A DNA stretch of 20,053 bases. Origin: TMED14 sp964475135. GTDB taxonomy: Bacteria > Bacteroidota > Bacteroidia > Flavobacteriales > Schleiferiaceae. The DNA lies in contig CAYYWL010000029.1 of the NCBI GenBank assembly GCA_964475135.1, positions 1 through 20,053 of the forward strand, read 5' to 3'. Shown here in pieces: positions 17,114 through 20,053 of the stretch. Position 1 is the first letter of the stretch, and each line of letters opens with the position of its first letter. The notes beneath the pieces were generated by a model, which was given only the letters and a program-made list of their open reading frames with translations, was not told where the DNA came from and did not search any database. The position numbers were made by a program, and so were the translations under genes.

Positions 17114-17755
17114 ATGATTGCACCCTCTATCCTTTCGGCCGATTTCGCCAACCTCGAGCGCGACGTGCGCATGCTCAACGCCTCTGATGCTTCGTGGATT
17201 CACGTGGATATTATGGACGGAGTCTTTGTTCCGAATTTGAGTTTCGGATTGCCGGTGACCGAGGCCATTAAGCGCCATGCTGAAAAGCCCTTGGACGTGC
17301 ACCTGATGATTGTGCAGCCCGAGCGCTACCTCGAGGACTTCAAAAAGGCCGGAGCCGACGTGCTCACCGTGCACTACGAGGCGAGCACGCACCTGCACCG
17401 CAGCCTGCAGCAGATCCGTGCCTTGGGAATGAAGGCGGGCGTGGCATTGAATCCACACACCTCAGTAGACCTTGTGGCCGACGTACTCGGCGACCTCGAT
17501 TTGGTCTGCCTGATGAGCGTAAATCCGGGTTTTGGCGGCCAAGCCTTTATTCCGCAAACGTTTAAAAAGGTAGAACGACTGCGCCGCATGATTGACGATG
17601 CGGGCACCTCTACCCTCATCGAAATTGACGGTGGCGTGGGACTGCAGAATGCCGCGGACCTCAAAAAAGCCGGGGCCAACGTGCTCGTTGCGGGCAATGC
17701 CGTCTTTAAGGCGAACGACCCCGTGGCCACCATCCGCCAACTCAATGAGGCATAA
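17114..17755 (+). CDS. rpe: ribulose-phosphate 3-epimerase
   Basis: A 213-residue TIM-barrel enzyme interconverting D-ribulose 5-phosphate and D-xylulose 5-phosphate in the pentose phosphate pathway. Seen: APSILSADF at the start, HVDIMDGVFVPN with metal ligand H30 and catalytic D32, DVHLMIVQPE with H63, SVNPGFGGQAFIP for the phosphate loop, and EIDGGV with catalytic D172. Length is normal. The same frame is open far upstream (to 16481), but that part is the antisense of the methyltransferase gene; the family start is the ATG at 17114. The 3' end overlaps the next gene by 11 nt. Confidence 0.96.
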   Translation: MIAPSILSADFANLERDVRMLNASDASWIHVDIMDGVFVPNLSFGLPVTEAIKRHAEKPLDVHLMIVQPERYLEDFKKAGADVLTVHYEASTHLHRSLQQIRALGMKAGVALNPHTSVDLVADVLGDLDLVCLMSVNPGFGGQAFIPQTFKKVERLRRMIDDAGTSTLIEIDGGVGLQNAADLKKAGANVLVAGNAVFKANDPVATIRQLNEA

Positions 17756-19803
17756 GGGATTAATCATCCTGGCGGCAGCCCTAGCCGCATCGTGCAACCC
17801 CCAGCGCTGGCTGCCCGAGGGTCAAACATGGATTCGCCGCATCGAACTCACTGAGGGAGCGCAAGTTCGCAGCGACGACAAGTACCTCGAACTCATTCAA
17901 ATACAGACCAATACAAACGTACTGGGCAGCTACCCCTACGTGGCGCTGTACCAGCGCGGGGCGCGCAAGCCTAATACCCGACGCGGCCGTTGGCTGCAAA
18001 ACATTGGAGAGGCTCCGGCCCTGCTCGACACGACCAAAGTGGCCGAAACCGTCATGCAGCTCGAACGCAAGCTGCGCCAAGAGGGCTACTTTTTTGCCAA
18101 GGTGGGGCACGAGGTGGTTCAGGGTCCGCGCGGAACTACCCTCAAATTCGACCTGCAGCGCGGCAAGGCAACCCGCTTAGGTACGNNNNNNNNNNNNNNN
18201 NNNNNNNNNNNNNNNNNNNNNNNNNNNNNNNNNNNNNNNNNNNNNNNNNNNNNNNNNNNNNNNNNNNNNNNNNNNNNNNNNNNNNATTCAAAACTGGGTG
18301 CGCGACGGTGAATTTGGCCCTCAAGAATTGCCGCACAAACCATGGCACTTTGGGCGTGTTACGCTGGCAGACTCGAGCAACTATGGACTCAATGCACGCG
18401 GAATCCGCCGCCTTCACCTTTTGCAACCGGGCGACCTCTACCGAGCGTCGACGGTGACTCAGAGCCAGGAATGGCTCCGCCGGTTGGATGCCTACCAAAA
18501 CCAGCAGTGGCGGTTGAGCCCAAGGGGCGACAGCTTGGACGCGGAACTGGTGCTCAAACCGGCTCCGCGCGTGGGTTTGCTCTGGGAGACCGAGGGCACC
18601 AACACTTCGGGCATTTACGGACTGCAAACCGCCATCGAAGTGCGCGACCGCAACCCCTTTGGGGGCCTTGAAGCGCTGAGCGGCAAGGTTGCAGGCGGAC
18701 TCGGCGTGGCCGTGGGCGACACCAGCTCGCTCTTTCGCACCTACTTTCTTGAATTGGGGGTGCAGCTTGAGGTTCCGGACCTCATCGGGCTACCCAAGGT
18801 GCGCCGCAACCAAGCGCGCAGCAGCGCCAACTTCACCCTCGGACGCCAGTACCGCCGCGAGTTTGACCGTTTGGCGGTCAGCGGTGAGCTGCACTACCAC
18901 TGGGAGGCACCCAACCGCATCACCTGGGACCTCAAACCATTGTACGCCACCTACGTGGACTTGCGCGGGGTCGATTCAACCTTTTATGCAGCGCTGGCGA
19001 GCAAATCGGGCTTTCAGGACGTACTCATTCTCGGACCGCGGCTGTCGCTCAAGCGCCCAACCCTGTCTGAGGGCCGCTGGTCGCGCCGAAGTGAGTGGTC
19101 GTTTGAGACGTCCGGAATCCTTACTGACCTGGGAATGCGCGCCACGAAGTCCGCTCGGGACCAACCCTTTACCGTGGCCAACGTGCCCTACGCGCACTAC
19201 CTGCGCGCCGAAGCCGACTACCGTTGGCGCTTTCGCGGACGCCAACGGCGAGAAGGCGCCATGCGGGTCCAGGCCGGATACCTGCATGCACTGGCCAACA
19301 GCCCAGGGCTTCCGCCGTTTGAGCGGGCATTTTACGCGGGTGGGTCGAACGACCTGCGGTCGTGGATCAACTTTCGCATCGGCCCGGGCGCCCTGCCCAA
19401 AGCAGTCTTTGACACTGCGGGTTTTTTGGGGTCCGGAACCGTCAAACTCCTCGGTCAAGCCGAGTGGCGATTCCCGATCGCCGGATCCACCTTTGGAGCC
19501 GTATTTGCCGACGCCGGCAACGTGTGGCTGACATCGGCGAATGCCGCCACCGCCCAGTGGGATCTGCTTGACAACCCCGAGCTGCGCGAAGCGGTGTCGT
19601 TCAACCTGCTGCGCATGCCGCGCCAGACCGCCCTCGGAATGGGCTTTGGACTGCGCTACGACTTTGAATTTTTCATTGCTCGGGCCGACTGGGGCCTGCA
19701 GGTCTACGACCCCCGCCGACTCGCCACGGGCGATGCGTGGTGGCGCCCTTCTGAGGGAATCCGCCGAAGCGCGCTGCAAATCGCAATTGGGCTCCCGTTT
19801 TAA
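17745..19803 (+). CDS. BamA/TamA-like outer-membrane protein, interrupted by an assembly gap
   Basis: The gene starts at ATG 17745 within rpe and encodes a lipoprotein-type signal (GLIILAAALAASC, lipobox Cys at about residue 17), POTRA-like sequence (e.g. RRGRWLQNIGEAPALLD, LRQEGYFFAKVGHEVV), then the gap. After it come 505 residues with a further POTRA (LLQPGDLYRASTV) and an Omp85-type beta-barrel. The barrel motif GGSNDLRSW (near 19340-19365) corresponds to the GG.xxxRG/W loop motif of Omp85 proteins, and the chain ends in Phe (IAIGLPF), the usual barrel signal. Such proteins insert or translocate outer-membrane proteins; the lipoprotein-type N-terminus marks the Bacteroidota TamA-like group. 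The two parts are in different frames across 100 N, which only reflects the arbitrary gap length; homologue lengths suggest about 300 nt are missing. Confidence 0.9.
18186..18285. other. assembly gap 3 (100 N)
   Basis: Exactly 100 N inside the POTRA region of the BamA/TamA-like gene. The true size is unknown and the frame change across it should not be read as a frameshift. Confidence 0.98.
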
Positions 19804-19823
19804 GCGTTTAATTGCCTTAACCT

Positions 19824-19867
19824 GTGGGTAACTTCCCACCCAAAGAATGGGCGGGGCAGAATTTTTT
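19824..19867 (+). terminator. possible terminator after the BamA/TamA-like gene
   Basis: CCCACCC (19835-19841) can pair with GGGCGGG (19849-19855) with one mismatch, followed a few bases later by six T (19862-19867). An alternative upstream hairpin GTGGG (19824-19828) with CCCAC (19835-19839) would compete for the same bases. It lies just upstream of the aldolase promoter box. Confidence 0.35.
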
Positions 19868-19870
19868 CGC

Positions 19871-19878
19871 TAGGTTTG
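19871..19878 (+). promoter_or_regulatory. -7 box TAGGTTTG for the aldolase gene
   Basis: TAGGTTTG is a perfect TAnnTTTG, 26 nt before the ATG at 19905, so this transcript would carry a short AT-rich leader, unlike the leaderless cases. No Shine-Dalgarno and no clear -33 TTTG are seen. Confidence 0.5.
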
Positions 19879-19904
19879 CACCTCATCCATTTTAAAGCGT
19901 TTTT

Positions 19905-20053
19905 ATGGCCTCCGACCGTATCGTTAGCCTGCTCGGCGATCAAGCCGACTACCTTCTCAAGCACACGTGCACCAAAGTCCGCAAAGAAGATCTGCACCTG
20001 CCCTCTCCCCAGTTTGTCGACGACTACTTCATCGCGAGCAACCGCAACAACCC
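19905..20053 (+). CDS. fbaB: class I fructose-bisphosphate aldolase, N-terminus (3' partial)
   Basis: Forty-nine residues are visible before the window ends. The segments RIVSLLGDQADYLLKHTC and KEDLHLPSPQFVDDYF resemble the N-terminus of archaeal-type (DhnA/FbaB) class I aldolases, which cleave fructose 1,6-bisphosphate through a Schiff-base lysine. The active site lies beyond the window, so the call rests on these N-terminal segments only. Confidence 0.72.
   Translation, partial: MASDRIVSLLGDQADYLLKHTCTKVRKEDLHLPSPQFVDDYFIASNRNN

Noticed and set aside
17745..19803. Apparent frameshift in the BamA/TamA-like gene
   Set aside because: The frame change falls across the 100-N placeholder of unknown true length, so it carries no information about a real mutation.

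Overview
This window reads as a GC-rich member of the Bacteroidota, most likely in or near the Flavobacteriia, although the exact family cannot be fixed by eye. The evidence is a PorT-type protein of the type IX secretion system, a BamA/TamA-like outer-membrane protein with a lipoprotein-type signal, a short CarB of the type I recall from flavobacteria, a heterodimeric methylmalonyl-CoA mutase with its GTPase, and promoter boxes of the Bacteroidota form TAnnTTTG with almost no Shine-Dalgarno sequences. Three runs of exactly 100 N (4886-4985, 16289-16388, 18186-18285) are scaffold gaps, so this is a draft or metagenome-derived assembly and the true gap sizes are unknown.

Layout. Positions 1-600 hold the C-terminal half of a GT4-like glycosyltransferase, which overlaps tail-to-tail with carB on the minus strand (585-3431). 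Upstream of carB lie a strong minus-strand terminator and rpmH (3547-3705). From 3802 a tightly packed plus-strand run of seven genes extends to 11286: a short-chain dehydrogenase, a 2OG-Fe(II) oxygenase-like gene broken by a gap, an ABC exporter, a FtsB/DivIC-like division protein, the two methylmalonyl-CoA mutase subunits and the MeaB GTPase. Most junctions are overlaps (ATGA, TAATG). A conserved Bacteroidota gene of unknown function lies convergent on the minus strand (11283-11804). Divergent from it is a second plus-strand run: a class I aminotransferase, a TrkH/KtrB potassium channel, menG and porT. A TrmH-type RNA methyltransferase converges on porT inside gap 2. Divergent from that are rpe and the BamA/TamA-like gene (broken by gap 3). 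The start of a class I fructose-bisphosphate aldolase closes the window.

Most content is core metabolism and envelope biogenesis: pyrimidine/arginine precursor synthesis, propionyl/methylmalonyl-CoA handling, menaquinone, pentose phosphate, T9SS and outer-membrane assembly. No tRNA, rRNA, CRISPR array, IS element or phage gene was seen. Intergenic DNA is scarce; the longest gene-free stretches are about 115 (3432-3546), 96 (3706-3801) and 101 (19804-19904) bases, all covered below.

I found no convincing new multi-gene system. The most interesting signals are small-scale. Three genes have a perfect TAnnTTTG box exactly 5 nt before the start codon, which implies leaderless mRNAs. A seven-base tandem repeat lies in frame inside the ABC exporter linker, where single-unit slippage would switch the protein off. 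The methylmalonyl-CoA mutase pair looks N-terminally shortened. Glycine codon choice depends strongly on the next base.
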